Below are positions 36,785-45,939 of a DNA stretch of 64,000 nt, piece after piece (positions within the stretch are counted from its first letter, which is position 1; every line of letters starts with the position of its first letter). Below the pieces are notes generated by a model, which saw only the letters and a list, made by a program, of their open reading frames with translations, had not been told where the DNA came from and did no database searches. A program made the translations under genes and the position numbers. Origin of the DNA: Betaproteobacteria bacterium HGW-Betaproteobacteria-3 (GTDB taxonomy: Bacteria > Pseudomonadota > Gammaproteobacteria > Burkholderiales > Burkholderiaceae_C); assembly GCA_002842205.1 (NCBI GenBank), contig PHCI01000001.1, positions 1 through 64,000 on the forward strand, given 5' to 3'.

Positions 36785-37381
36785 CTACGACCGGCGTACT
36801 GTCCGGCTTTCCCGCAGGGCGCGACGGCGGGCCATCTCGACGCCCATGGCCGCGATCTCGGCTTGTGGAATGGCACTGCGTGCGGCCGGATAGGCCAGCG
36901 TTTCCTCCAGCACGATGTGGTCCAGGTACAGTTGCTGGAACACCTCCACGGCGTACCGCAGCACCGCCGGGTCGAACCAGGTGTAGCCGTCGGCGGCCGC
37001 AGCGAGCGAGGGTTCGATCTCCATCCAGTCGGTCTCCAGCCACGCGTGGTCCTGGGTCAGCCGACGCGCGGCCTGAACCACCTCGTCATCGGCGCTGGCC
37101 AGCAGCGCCGGGAAGACGTTGTGTTCCTCGTCCAGATGGTGTTCGCGGGCCTGCACATTGAACCAAGTCTGCACTTCCCGGACGCGGGCGCGAACCACGG
37201 GCGTCAATCCGTCGGTTTCAATGTCGCGCGCCAAGGCGGCCAGCAAACCGAGCTGACGCTGCATTTCGCGATGGCAATCGTCCAGAAAGCCGAACATGGC
37301 TTCACCAGAAGGGGCCGCCGCAGTGGTGGCGCCGGGTGGCGCAGGCGTTGAAGAAAGCAGGGTGGAAAGCGGTTTGGCCAT
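36785..37381 (-). CDS. hemerythrin-like (HHE domain) protein
   Basis: 198 residues. The HHE cation-binding four-helix bundle is visible as FLDDCHREMQRQLGLLAALA, REHHLDEEHNVFPALL (HHxxEE type), RRLTQDHAWLETDW, and LYLDHIVLEETLAYP, giving the expected His/Glu ligands for a di-iron site. The N-terminal 25 residues are Ser/Pro/Ala-rich and disordered. Cytosolic; members bind oxygen, sense nitric oxide or handle iron. No regulator adjoins it. Confidence 0.85.
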   Translation of the reverse strand: MAKPLSTLLSSTPAPPGATTAAAPSGEAMFGFLDDCHREMQRQLGLLAALARDIETDGLTPVVRARVREVQTWFNVQAREHHLDEEHNVFPALLASADDEVVQAARRLTQDHAWLETDWMEIEPSLAAAADGYTWFDPAVLRYAVEVFQQLYLDHIVLEETLAYPAARSAIPQAEIAAMGVEMARRRALRESRTVRRS

Positions 37382-37567
37382 GAAGGTTCCTTGGACTGTT
37401 TCCGGTACAGCGGGGTAACACCCTCATTTTCGGGCGAGCACGTGGTCGCGCCTTGATCTGGCGCAAAGCCGTGCATTGCGCCAGGGTCTGCCATGCGACA
37501 CCCTAGGGCCGGACATCCGCGGTAAGCTGGCAGCACTGTGGAAACGCCGTTGGAGGCCACGAATCGC

Positions 37568-39166
37568 ATGTTCGACTACATCATCATTGGCGGCGGCTCT
37601 GCGGGGTGTGTGCTGGCGGCGAGGCTCAGTGAAGACCCCGCCGCGCGGGTCTGTCTGCTGGAAGCCGGGCCACCCGACGCGAGCGTGCTGATTCACTGCC
37701 CGGCCGGACTGGCCTTGCTCGCCAAAAATGGCCAGGCCAACTGGGCATTTGAAACCGTGCCACAACCCGGTCTGAAGGGTCGCCGGGGCTATCAGCCGCG
37801 CGGCAAGGTGCTGGGGGGCTCCAGCTCGATCAACGCCATGATCTATGCGCGGGGGCAGGCGGCCGACTACGACCATTGGGCGGCCGAGGGCAACCCCGGG
37901 TGGGGATTCTCCGATGTGTTGCCCTACTTCAAGAAAGCCGAACACAACGAACGTGGCGCCGATGACTTCCATGGCACCGGCGGCCCGCTCAACGTGATGG
38001 ACCTGCGCAGCCCCAATCGCTTCGGTCCGGTGTTCATCGCGGCAGCGCAGCAGGCCGGGCATGCACACAACCCGGATTTCAACGGCGTCACGCAGGAAGG
38101 CGTGGGCCTCTATCAGGTTACACACCGCAACGGCGAGCGCTTCAGCGCCGCCAAGGCCTACCTCACGCCCAACCGGTCGCGCCCCAACCTGCAGGTGCTG
38201 ACCGATGCGCAGGTCACGCGAATCCTGGTCGACGGGCGGCGGGCCGTGGGCGTGGAATACCGGCGGGATGGCGTGCTGACGCAGGTGCGCGCCTTGCGCG
38301 AGGTGCTGCTGTGCGCGGGGGCGTTGCAGTCGCCCCAAATCCTGATGCTTTCGGGCATCGGCCCCGGCGCGCAGCTGCATCGCCATGGCATTCCGGTGTT
38401 GCACGATCTGCCGGGGGTGGGCGAACATCTGCACGACCACGTGGACGTGGTGCAGGTTTACGACGCCCCTGGCGTGACCGACCTGTTCGGCATTTCGCCG
38501 CGTGGCCTGCTCAATGTGGCGCGGGGCATTCTGGAATGGCGACGCAGCCGCAGCGGCATGCTGACCACCAACTTCGCCGAAGCCGGTGGCTTCATCCGGT
38601 CGGACGCCGCCGAACTGCTGCCCGACCTGCAACTGCACTTTGTGATCGGCAAGCTCGTCAACCATGGTCGCACGACGACCCTGGGCCACGGGTTTTCGTG
38701 CCATGTCTGTCTGCTGCAGCCCAGGAGCCGGGGCCGGGTGACGCTGGCGGGCGCCGACCCCGGGCAACTGCCGGAGGTGGACCCCAATTTCCTGGCCGAG
38801 CCGGACGATCTTCAACGCCTGGTCAAGGGGTTTCGCCGCATGCGCGACATCCTTCAGGCGCCCGCCCTGGCGGGTTACCGCGGGCGCGAGCTGGCCGCGT
38901 CGGCCCAGGCCCAAAGTGACGTGCAAATCGAGCACTTCATCCGCAACCATGCCGACACGATCTACCATCCCGTGGGCAGCTGCCGCATGGGCAACGGTCC
39001 ACTGGACGTGGTGGACGCCGGGCTGCGCGTGCATGGCGTGGACGGCTTGCGGGTGGTGGACGCGTCGATCATGCCGCGCATCGTCTCCGGCAACACCAAC
39101 GCACCGGTGATCATGGTGGCCGAAAAAGCGGCTGACCTGATCAAGGCATCGGCACGGGCGGCTTGA
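37568..39166 (+). CDS. GMC family FAD-dependent oxidoreductase (choline/alcohol dehydrogenase type)
   Basis: 532 residues starting at 37568, 9-10 bases after a TGGAGG site. FAD motif MFDYIIIGGGSAGCVLAARL, GMC signature 1 GKVLGGSSSINAMIYARGQ, signature 2 GALQSPQILMLSGIGPG, and the C-terminal catalytic part YHPVGSCRMGNGPLDVVDAG with the catalytic His, then VSGNTNAPVIMVAEKAADLI with the second conserved residue as Asn. It oxidises a primary alcohol; members of this branch are annotated choline dehydrogenase by similarity only. It stands alone, convergent with nodJ. Confidence 0.9.
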   Translation: MFDYIIIGGGSAGCVLAARLSEDPAARVCLLEAGPPDASVLIHCPAGLALLAKNGQANWAFETVPQPGLKGRRGYQPRGKVLGGSSSINAMIYARGQAADYDHWAAEGNPGWGFSDVLPYFKKAEHNERGADDFHGTGGPLNVMDLRSPNRFGPVFIAAAQQAGHAHNPDFNGVTQEGVGLYQVTHRNGERFSAAKAYLTPNRSRPNLQVLTDAQVTRILVDGRRAVGVEYRRDGVLTQVRALREVLLCAGALQSPQILMLSGIGPGAQLHRHGIPVLHDLPGVGEHLHDHVDVVQVYDAPGVTDLFGISPRGLLNVARGILEWRRSRSGMLTTNFAEAGGFIRSDAAELLPDLQLHFVIGKLVNHGRTTTLGHGFSCHVCLLQPRSRGRVTLAGADPGQLPEVDPNFLAEPDDLQRLVKGFRRMRDILQAPALAGYRGRELAASAQAQSDVQIEHFIRNHADTIYHPVGSCRMGNGPLDVVDAGLRVHGVDGLRVVDASIMPRIVSGNTNAPVIMVAEKAADLIKASARAA

Positions 39167-39188
39167 TGCCGGCCGCCGCGCACCGCCA

Positions 39189-40016
39189 TCAGGTGCGAAA
39201 ACGTTTGCGCGTCAAAGCCAGCGCCACCCAGAACGCCACGCCCGCATAGGCCGCCAGCGCCAGCAGGTGCAGCAGGCCGTGGGCTGGCCACTGGTCCATG
39301 AACAGCGGGCGCACGATCTCCACCGCATGGGTCAACGGCAACCAGCCGGACACGACCCGCACCACCGAAGGCAACTGGTCGCGCGGGAAGAACACGCCCG
39401 AGAGAAACATCATGGGCGTGAGGAACAGCGTGAAGTAATACGTGAAAAAGTCATAGCCCTTGGCCAGCGCATTGAAGATCAAGGCAATGCAGCTGAAGGT
39501 GATGCCCGTCAGCAGCAGCACCGGCCAGGCCACAACCAGCTTGGGGCTGTAGCTGATGCCCAGCGCCAGCATCACGCCCAGGATGGCCGTGACGGTGAAG
39601 AGCGATTTGAAGGCCGCCCATAGCATTTCGGCCATCACCACGTCATCCAGGCTCACCGGCGCGTTCATGATGCCCTCCCAGGTGCGCTGCACATGCATGC
39701 GCGAGAAGGCCGAGTACAGCGCCTCGAACGTGGCAGCGTTCATGGCGCTCATGCATATCGAGCCGCTGGCCAGGAACAGGATATAGGGCACCGACACGCC
39801 GCCCAGCTTCACCTGCCCGACCAGCGCCCCCATGCCGTAGCCAAACGCCACCAGCCACATCAACGGCTCGGCAATGTTGCCCACCAGACTGGGGATGGCG
39901 AGCTTGCGCCAGACCAGCAGGTTGCGCAGAAACACCGGCCACCACCGCATGGACAACCGGGGTGGTGCCCAGACCGAGGGTGCGGCGGGCGCGGGGGACA
40001 GCGTGATCGTGCTCAT
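39189..40016 (-). CDS. nodJ: NodJ-type ABC-2 transporter permease
   Basis: 275 residues from the ATG at 40016. Six membrane segments of ABC-2 type, with NLLVWRKLAIPSLVGNIAEP, LASGSICMSAMNAATFEALY, RTWEGIMNAPVSLDDVVMAE (the cytoplasmic loop typical of NodJ) and LTPMMFLSGVFFPRDQLPSV. The NodI/NodJ pair exports lipo-oligosaccharides in rhizobia; in this group of non-nodulating bacteria the substrate is unknown, probably a glycan or lipid. The matching ATPase gene lies 1 kb upstream on the same strand, with an opposite-strand gene between them. Confidence 0.88.
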   Translation of the reverse strand: MSTITLSPAPAAPSVWAPPRLSMRWWPVFLRNLLVWRKLAIPSLVGNIAEPLMWLVAFGYGMGALVGQVKLGGVSVPYILFLASGSICMSAMNAATFEALYSAFSRMHVQRTWEGIMNAPVSLDDVVMAEMLWAAFKSLFTVTAILGVMLALGISYSPKLVVAWPVLLLTGITFSCIALIFNALAKGYDFFTYYFTLFLTPMMFLSGVFFPRDQLPSVVRVVSGWLPLTHAVEIVRPLFMDQWPAHGLLHLLALAAYAGVAFWVALALTRKRFRT

Positions 40017-40147
40017 TGTTTCCGAAAAAGAAACAGGGTGGTTCGTTTTCTCCCTGCCAGAAAAAGCAACTTTGGCATCGGACGGGATTCCATCGAAGGG
40101 AGCCTGGCCGGACAACATTGCAGGCTTCGCATCTTAAAGGAGTCCCC

Positions 40148-41017
40148 ATGAAAGCGCCCGAACCGACGCCAGGATGGAGTGCAAATGCCCCCCGGGCAGA
40201 AGATCGGCGACAACGCGCCCGCGCACAGCGCCAGCACGGCCCCGCGCAGCAGACTCACGCCGTGCGCAGTCCGATGCGCTATGTCGTGGACGTATACGGG
40301 CGACGGTTGCGCGACGTGATCAACCGGATCGTGGTGCGTTATTCCATGGTGCCGGACGACGATGTGTTCGACCCCGCGGTGTTTGACTGGACAGCCACCC
40401 TGCAGGCGAACTGGCAAACCATTCACGAGGAGGCGATGGCCATTCTCAGCCAGCGCCATGACATCCCGCCGCTGGGCGACATTTCGACCGACCATCAACG
40501 GCTGGACCATCGCCGGAGCTGGCGTACCTTTTTCCTCTGGGGTTACGGCTACCGGATGGACCGCAACTGCGTTCATGCCCCGAAAACCGCTGCGCTGGTG
40601 GACTCGATCCCGGGGTTGATCTCGGCCCTGTTCTCCGTGCACGAGCCTGGCACGCATTTGCCGCGGCATCGTGGCGTGACCAAGGGCATGATCACCTGTC
40701 ACCTCGGCCTCAAGATTCCAGCCGACGCAGGCCAATGCGTGATCGCGGTCAACGACAAGCCATACCGCTGGAGGCCAGGCGAGTTCTTTGTGTTCGACGA
40801 CACGCAATACCACGAGGTCTGGAACGATACCGATGAGGATCGAATCATCCTGCTGCTCCACATCAACCGGCCGATGCGCGCGCCCGGCGCCTGGTTGCAA
40901 CAGGCCTTCTTTTACCTGATCCGGCACAGTCCGTTCGTCCAGGAGGCCCTGCGCAACATGGAAAGCTGGACGGAGCGCTTTTCGCGCAACGCCGGGGCGC
41001 TGGGTCGATCGGGTTGA
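40148..41017 (+). CDS. aspartyl/asparaginyl beta-hydroxylase family dioxygenase
   Basis: 289 residues starting at 40148 with AAGGAG 6 bases upstream. The C-terminal 200 residues form the Asp/Asn hydroxylase domain: RTFFLWGYGYRMDRN, HEPGTHLPRHRGVTKGMITC (first iron His and neighbouring basic residues), and FFVFDDTQYHEVWNDTDEDR (second His; 2-oxoglutarate-binding Arg just after), then ILLLHINRPMRAPG. Such proteins hydroxylate lipid A acyl chains (LpxO-like) or peptides. The N-terminal 50 residues are basic. Its place between nodI and nodJ on the other strand makes a lipid or glycolipid substrate attractive, but this is only context. Confidence 0.85.
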   Translation: MKAPEPTPGWSANAPRAEDRRQRARAQRQHGPAQQTHAVRSPMRYVVDVYGRRLRDVINRIVVRYSMVPDDDVFDPAVFDWTATLQANWQTIHEEAMAILSQRHDIPPLGDISTDHQRLDHRRSWRTFFLWGYGYRMDRNCVHAPKTAALVDSIPGLISALFSVHEPGTHLPRHRGVTKGMITCHLGLKIPADAGQCVIAVNDKPYRWRPGEFFVFDDTQYHEVWNDTDEDRIILLLHINRPMRAPGAWLQQAFFYLIRHSPFVQEALRNMESWTERFSRNAGALGRSG

Positions 41018-41029
41018 CAGCCGCAGTGC

Positions 41030-41968
41030 TCAGCCATCTTCCCGGATCTGGCGCCCCGTGAGTTTGAGGAAAAGGTCCTCGAGATTGGCGGGCCGGTGCA
41101 GCGTGCGCAGCTGGGGCCAGGCCTCCAGTGCGAGCAGCAGGGGGCGCGCGTGGCGTGTGTAGAAGAAGACGGTTTCACCGCTGACTTCCACCCGTTCGGC
41201 GTGCGCTTTCAGGGGCGAGTCCACCAGTGCCAGCGCGCCCACGCCATACACCTCCACCACGTCGGGCTCCAGGTGCTGCGCAATCAGTTCGCGCGGCTTT
41301 CCCTCGGCGATCTTGCGGCCGTGGTCCAGCACCAGCAGGCGTGAGCACAGGCGTTCGGCCTCGTCCATGAAGTGGGTGGTCAGCAGGATGGCCTTGCCCT
41401 GTTGAAGCAAAAGCTGCAACCGCTCCCACATCAAATGGCGCGCCTGCGGGTCAAGGCCGGTGGTGGGTTCATCGAGCATCAGCAGGCGCGGGTTGTTGAC
41501 CAACGCCCGCCCCAGACTCAGGCGCCGCTTCATGCCGCCTGAAAGCTCGCCGGGTTTGACGTTGGCCTTGTGCGTGAGGGCTGCAAACTCCAGCAACTGC
41601 GGCACCCGTGCACGGATCACGGCGTCCTTCATGCCGAAGTAGCGGCCGTAGATCAGCAGGTTTTCGGCGCAGGTGAAGTCCGGGTCCAGCGTGTCGAACT
41701 GGCTCACCACACCCAACTCGCCCTTGATGGCCAGGGCGTCGCGCGGCATTTGCAGGCAACGCCCATCAGCGCTCATGTAGGTCACGCCGCCGGTGTCGGG
41801 CACCGTCAGACCCAGGCACATGCGGATGGTGGTGGTCTTGCCGGCGCCATTGGGGCCGATGACACCCAGGCATTCGCCTGGGGCCATGTCAAACGACACA
41901 TCGTTGACCACGGTGGTGTCACCGTAGCGCTTGGACAGGTGCGCTGCGGAAAAGAGAGGTTCTGGCAT
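41030..41968 (-). CDS. nodI: NodI-type ABC transporter ATP-binding protein
   Basis: 312 residues from the ATG at 41968. Walker A GVIGPNGAGKTTTIRMCLGL, Q-loop GVVSQFDTLDPDFTCAENLL (the NodI-typical form), signature LSGGMKRRLSLGRALVNNPR, Walker B LLMLDEPTTGLDPQARHLMW, H-loop LLTTHFMDEAERL. The C-terminal extension (about 220-312) is typical of NodI/DrrA ATPases. It powers export with NodJ. In contrast to the usual adjacent nodI-nodJ order, 1.01 kb containing an oppositely oriented hydroxylase gene separates them. Confidence 0.88.
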   Translation of the reverse strand: MPEPLFSAAHLSKRYGDTTVVNDVSFDMAPGECLGVIGPNGAGKTTTIRMCLGLTVPDTGGVTYMSADGRCLQMPRDALAIKGELGVVSQFDTLDPDFTCAENLLIYGRYFGMKDAVIRARVPQLLEFAALTHKANVKPGELSGGMKRRLSLGRALVNNPRLLMLDEPTTGLDPQARHLMWERLQLLLQQGKAILLTTHFMDEAERLCSRLLVLDHGRKIAEGKPRELIAQHLEPDVVEVYGVGALALVDSPLKAHAERVEVSGETVFFYTRHARPLLLALEAWPQLRTLHRPANLEDLFLKLTGRQIREDG

Positions 41969-42034
41969 GCGCGCATTGTGCCGTGAGGCGCCCGCCCGCA
42001 CCGGCGCGGGGTCGGACTTCGCGGGCGATGCCGG

Positions 42035-43663
42035 TCAGGGTCGGGCGCGAATGCGGTACAGCGCGTTGTTGCGGTCGGCGGTCAGGTACACCGTGCCGTC
42101 CGGCCCGACCGCCACGCCCGTCACCACATAGGGCGGCGGCATGCCGGGGCCACCGGCCATGCCGATGGGCAGTGCGTCGGCCACAGTGCGGCGGCTGCCG
42201 TCTGCCGGGTTGATTTCCACCAGCCGCTGCGCTGCGCTTTCGGCCACGATGAAGCTGCCCCAGGGTGTTTGCGCCAGGCCTTCGGGCAAGGCAAGGCCAT
42301 CGGCCACGGTGCGTTTGGCGCCAGTGGCCAGGTCCACCCGGGTCAGCTTGCCGGCTGCTTCCGTCACGTAGAGCGCGCCGTCCTGGCCCAGCACCATCTG
42401 CACCGGACCAGCCAGCCCATCGGTCACGACCTTGCGGGTGGCGAACTTGTCGCCACTGGCGCGGGTGATGCTGCCGGTGGCGATTTCGGCATAGACGATG
42501 CTGCCGTCGGCCATGGGAATGGCGTCCATCGGGGCCTTCAGGCCGTGCAGCCAGGCTGTGGTCTTGCGGCTGGCACGGTCCACCAGTTGCACCGAGCCGG
42601 TGAACCATGACGTCAACGCAAAGTGACTGGCCGAAACGCCCACGGCAAACGGGTACTCCATGTCGGAGGCCTGCATGCGCAAGATGTCCTTCACGGCGCC
42701 GCTTTGGGCGTTGACTTCGCGAAAACCGAAGACGTCGGCCACGTACAGCGTGTCGCCATCGATCTTCAGGCCTGCCGGCACAGCGAGCTTGCCGCTGGTG
42801 AGCACCCTGACCTCGCCCGTAGCCGGGTTGAAGGCTTCGATGGAGTTGTCGGCCATGTTGGACACATACACCGTGCCGTCGGGTGCGATGGCCAGGTTGT
42901 CCAGCGCGGTCTTGAGCTGCTTGACCACCGTTTTGGCGCCGCTGGCCAGCGCCACGCGCACCAGCTCTCCGGTGGCCGTGTCCACCACATACAGATGGCC
43001 CTTGCCGTCCAGATTGGCGGCGGCTGGCACCTTGAAGCCGCTGGCGATCACCGTCAGATCACCATTGGCCGGGTTGATCTTCACCACCTGGCCCTTGAAC
43101 CACAGCGGGCCGTAGAGCATGCCGTCGGGGCCGACTTCAAAGCCGTTGAAGCCACCCATGTCCTTCTTGATGAGCCGCGGCGGCGCCTTGCCCGCCACGT
43201 CGATCTCCCACAGCGCGTCGCCCAGAAACACCTGCGAGGCATACAGCTTGCCACTTTGGCGGTCGAAGTCGAGCGAGTTCAGGCCCGGCAAATCCCTGGC
43301 CAGAATTCGCATGGGGGCGGCGTCGTTCTCGCGGTAGCGCAGCATGCCCATGAGGTAATTGGTCCAGGCCATCTCGCCCCTGGGGCCGATGGCGATGTCA
43401 TCGGCCTGGCCTTCGGGCCCGGCGATCAGCACCTTCGCGGCGCCGGTGGTGCGGTTCACCTCCCACAGCGTGTTGCCCACCACCGAGCCCGCCAGCAGGC
43501 GACCCTGGGTGTCCACCGCCAGCCCGTGCACACCACTGAACGAAGAGGGCGCCACCAGCACCTCGGGTGCGCCCCAGGCGGCCGGACGGGACGGTGGTAT
43601 CGACGTGCAGGCACCCAGCGTCAAAACGGCGGTCAGCAGGCCGACAGCAAGGGTTCGGTTCAT
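42035..43663 (-). CDS. NHL/SMP-30-type beta-propeller lipoprotein
   Basis: 542 residues from the ATG at 43663, with AGGAG upstream. A lipoprotein signal (LLTAVLTLGACTS) is followed by two sets of propeller repeats of about 45 residues: SGVHGLAVDTQGRLLAGSVV, GPEGQADDIAIGPRGEMAWT, GGFNGFEVGPDGMLYGPLWF, ALDNLAIAPDGTVYVSNMAD and, in the second half, GLAGPVQMVLGQDGALYVTE and GVAVGPDGTVYLTADRN. The pattern (GPDGxLY, AxNLAxAPDG) matches SMP-30/gluconolactonase-like and NHL proteins. Likely an outer-membrane-anchored periplasmic sugar-lactone hydrolase or ligand-binding scaffold. Length suggests two six-bladed propellers in tandem. Function unknown. Confidence 0.75.
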   Translation of the reverse strand: MNRTLAVGLLTAVLTLGACTSIPPSRPAAWGAPEVLVAPSSFSGVHGLAVDTQGRLLAGSVVGNTLWEVNRTTGAAKVLIAGPEGQADDIAIGPRGEMAWTNYLMGMLRYRENDAAPMRILARDLPGLNSLDFDRQSGKLYASQVFLGDALWEIDVAGKAPPRLIKKDMGGFNGFEVGPDGMLYGPLWFKGQVVKINPANGDLTVIASGFKVPAAANLDGKGHLYVVDTATGELVRVALASGAKTVVKQLKTALDNLAIAPDGTVYVSNMADNSIEAFNPATGEVRVLTSGKLAVPAGLKIDGDTLYVADVFGFREVNAQSGAVKDILRMQASDMEYPFAVGVSASHFALTSWFTGSVQLVDRASRKTTAWLHGLKAPMDAIPMADGSIVYAEIATGSITRASGDKFATRKVVTDGLAGPVQMVLGQDGALYVTEAAGKLTRVDLATGAKRTVADGLALPEGLAQTPWGSFIVAESAAQRLVEINPADGSRRTVADALPIGMAGGPGMPPPYVVTGVAVGPDGTVYLTADRNNALYRIRARP

Positions 43664-43807
43664 GGGTGTCTCCTGACGGTAGTGGTGAATTTTCAGTCTA
43701 GGATTGACCCCGGCCAATGCCAGTCACACCGGAGACAAAGGCCATAAGGTCCTGGCCGCAGGGTCCCGCAGATAAAATTCGTCTCTTTGCGACTCCGGGA
43801 AGCCACC

Positions 43808-44704
43808 GTGTCCGAACGTCTCGCGGTGCTGCCGCAGTATTTTTTGCCCAAGCGGGCGTTGACCGTGTTTGCGGGCTGGTGTGCCGGTTCGCGTGCCACC
43901 TGGTGGACGCACCACGTCATTCCATGGTTCATCCGGCGCTATGGCGTGAACATGGCCGAAGCGGCCAATCCTGACCCGCTGAGCTACGCCACCTTCAACG
44001 AGTTTTTTACCCGCGCGCTGCGGGAGGGCGCGCGACCGCTGGCCGATGCGCCCTGGGTGTGCCCGGTGGACGGCGCCATCAGCCAGTTCGGCCCGATCAA
44101 GGGCGACCAGATCTTCCAGGCCAAGGGCCACAGCTATTCGACCCGCGCGCTGGTGGGTGGCGATGCGGCACTGGCGGCGCAGTTCGAGGGTGGCGCGTTC
44201 GCCACGCTGTACCTGAGCCCGAAGGACTACCACCGCATCCACATGCCCTGCGAGGGGCGGCTCGTCCGCATGATCTACGTGCCCGGCGAGCTGTTTTCAG
44301 TCAACCCCACCACCGCACGGGGTGTGCCCGGGCTGTTTGCGCGCAACGAGCGCGTGGTGTGCGTGTTCGAATCGGCGCACGGCCCGTTCGCGCTGGTGCT
44401 GGTGGGCGCGACCATCGTGGGCAGCATGGCCACGGTGTGGCACGGCCAGGTCAACCCGCCGCGCTCGAACCGTGTGCGCGAATGGTTTTACGATGACGAG
44501 CGCATTGTGCTGGCCAAGGGCGCCGAAATGGGGCGTTTTCTGCTGGGTTCCACCGTGGTGATGTTGTTCCCCGAAAACACCCTGCATTTCATTGGCGACT
44601 GGGCCGCAACCCGTGCAATCCGCATGGGTGAGGCGATGGCGCTGGATCCGGATCTGGCGGCTGCACCCATGACCGCGGCGCGAGAGAGCGGATTGGGGGC
44701 ATGA
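43808..44704 (+). CDS. psd: phosphatidylserine decarboxylase
   Basis: 298 residues from GTG at 43808 (a TTG at 43787 is the other option), with GGAA upstream. Opening SERLAVLPQYFLPKRALTVF, then FNEFFTRALREGARPLADAP, PVDGAISQFGPIKGDQIFQA, LYLSPKDYHRIHMPCEGRLV with the conserved His, and FLLGSTVVMLFP, the LGST site where the proenzyme cuts itself between Gly and Ser to form the pyruvoyl group. It converts phosphatidylserine to phosphatidylethanolamine at the inner membrane. Its stop overlaps the mscS start (ATGA), so the two are coupled. Confidence 0.95.
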   Translation: MSERLAVLPQYFLPKRALTVFAGWCAGSRATWWTHHVIPWFIRRYGVNMAEAANPDPLSYATFNEFFTRALREGARPLADAPWVCPVDGAISQFGPIKGDQIFQAKGHSYSTRALVGGDAALAAQFEGGAFATLYLSPKDYHRIHMPCEGRLVRMIYVPGELFSVNPTTARGVPGLFARNERVVCVFESAHGPFALVLVGATIVGSMATVWHGQVNPPRSNRVREWFYDDERIVLAKGAEMGRFLLGSTVVMLFPENTLHFIGDWAATRAIRMGEAMALDPDLAAAPMTAARESGLGA

Positions 44705-45783
44705 CCTTGGCGAACGACATGATGGACTTGCTCGAGGAGGTGGACACCTCATGGGGCGTGCTGTGGCTTGCCGCGGCAGCGGTTGTGCTGGCGTTGCTGG
44801 TACACAAGGTGGGGGCAACCGTCATCCGGCGCATCACGCGCGACAGCCTGATCGCCAGTGCAGTGGCACGCCGCTGCTGGCGACCCTCGCGCGTGGTGCT
44901 GCCGCTGGCCGCGCTACAGGTGGTCTGGCAAGCTGCACCGGATACCTTGCTGATGATCAATCAGGTGCGCCATGGCAACGCGCTGCTGCTTCTGGCTGCG
45001 GTGACCTGGCTGGCCCTTCGTGCGCTCGATGGACTGGCGCAAGGCGTAACGCTTCAGCATTCGGTGGACGTGGTCGACAACCTCAACGCGCGCCGAATCC
45101 AGACCCAAACGCGGATGCTGGTGCGTATCGCCAATTTTGGCGTGCTCGTGGCGGGTCTTTCGCTCATGTTGATGACGTTCCCCGGGGCCCGGCAGGTCGG
45201 TGCCAGCCTGCTGGCCTCGGCGGGCGTGGTGGGCATCGTGGCGGGCATTGCGGCGCGGCCGGTGTTCAGTAACCTGATTGCCGGACTTCAGCTGGCGCTG
45301 GCTGAGCCCGTGCGGCTCGACGACGTGCTGATCGTGCAGGGCGAATGGGGCCGCGTCGAGGAGATCACCGGCACTTATGTGGTGCTCAGGATCTGGGACG
45401 AACGCCGCCTGATCATCCCGCTGCAGTGGTTCATCGAAAACCCTTTCCAGAACTGGACCCGCACCAGTGCCCAGATCATGGGTGGTGTGTTGTTGTGGGT
45501 TGACTACCGGATGCCTTTGCAACCCTTGCGCGACGAGGCGCAACGCGTTTGCGCATCAGCACCCGAGTGGGATGGCCGACTGTGTCAGTTGCAGGTATTG
45601 GAAGCGGGCGAGCGCAGCATGCAGGTGCGTGTGCTGGTGACGTCGGCCGATTCCGGCCAGAACTGGGATCTTCGCTGCAAGATCCGCGAAGCCCTGGTCG
45701 ATTTCATGCAGCGTGAATATTCGCAGCATCTGCCGTTGATGAGAGCCGAGATCGGGCCCGAAGAAACGCGCCCGGCGTTCTGA
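44701..45783 (+). CDS. MscS family mechanosensitive channel
   Basis: 360 residues. Four to five membrane helices (about 17-35, 60-80, 95-112, 140-160, 165-195). The pore helix is ASLLASAGVVGIVAGIAARP, with the Gly/Ala-rich TM3 of MscS, followed by the beta domain VFSNLIAGLQLALAEPVRLD, VEEITGTYVVLRIWDERRLI and IPLQWFIENPFQNWTRTSAQ. It is a small-conductance channel relieving osmotic pressure. The gene is coupled to psd by a 4-base overlap, a combination I also know from E. coli (psd-mscM). Confidence 0.9.
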   Translation: MTLANDMMDLLEEVDTSWGVLWLAAAAVVLALLVHKVGATVIRRITRDSLIASAVARRCWRPSRVVLPLAALQVVWQAAPDTLLMINQVRHGNALLLLAAVTWLALRALDGLAQGVTLQHSVDVVDNLNARRIQTQTRMLVRIANFGVLVAGLSLMLMTFPGARQVGASLLASAGVVGIVAGIAARPVFSNLIAGLQLALAEPVRLDDVLIVQGEWGRVEEITGTYVVLRIWDERRLIIPLQWFIENPFQNWTRTSAQIMGGVLLWVDYRMPLQPLRDEAQRVCASAPEWDGRLCQLQVLEAGERSMQVRVLVTSADSGQNWDLRCKIREALVDFMQREYSQHLPLMRAEIGPEETRPAF

Positions 45784-45939
45784 CATGTTCGTCGATCCGT
45801 ACCGGTGTGAACCATTCATCCGGACCGCCTGGTACAGCATCGCGGTGGCGGTGGCGGCGCCCACCACACCGCCAGCCCCGACCGCATCACAGCCGCGGTC
45901 AGAAACGGGCCGCGGAATCGATCAACCGATGTCGGCGAT

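Noticed and set aside
37500-37580. Hemerythrin-GMC divergent gap as a regulated promoter
   Set aside because: No inverted repeat or convincing -35/-10 pair was seen.
39189-41968. nodI/nodJ as evidence of a nodulating rhizobium
   Set aside because: NodIJ homologues are common in non-nodulating Betaproteobacteria, and no nodABC genes are present here.
45784-45930. Possible small gene after mscS on the minus strand (VGAATATAMLYQAVRMNGSH)
   Set aside because: The frame runs into mscS and has no start or motif I could defend; it may be a remnant of the rearranged zone but cannot be identified.
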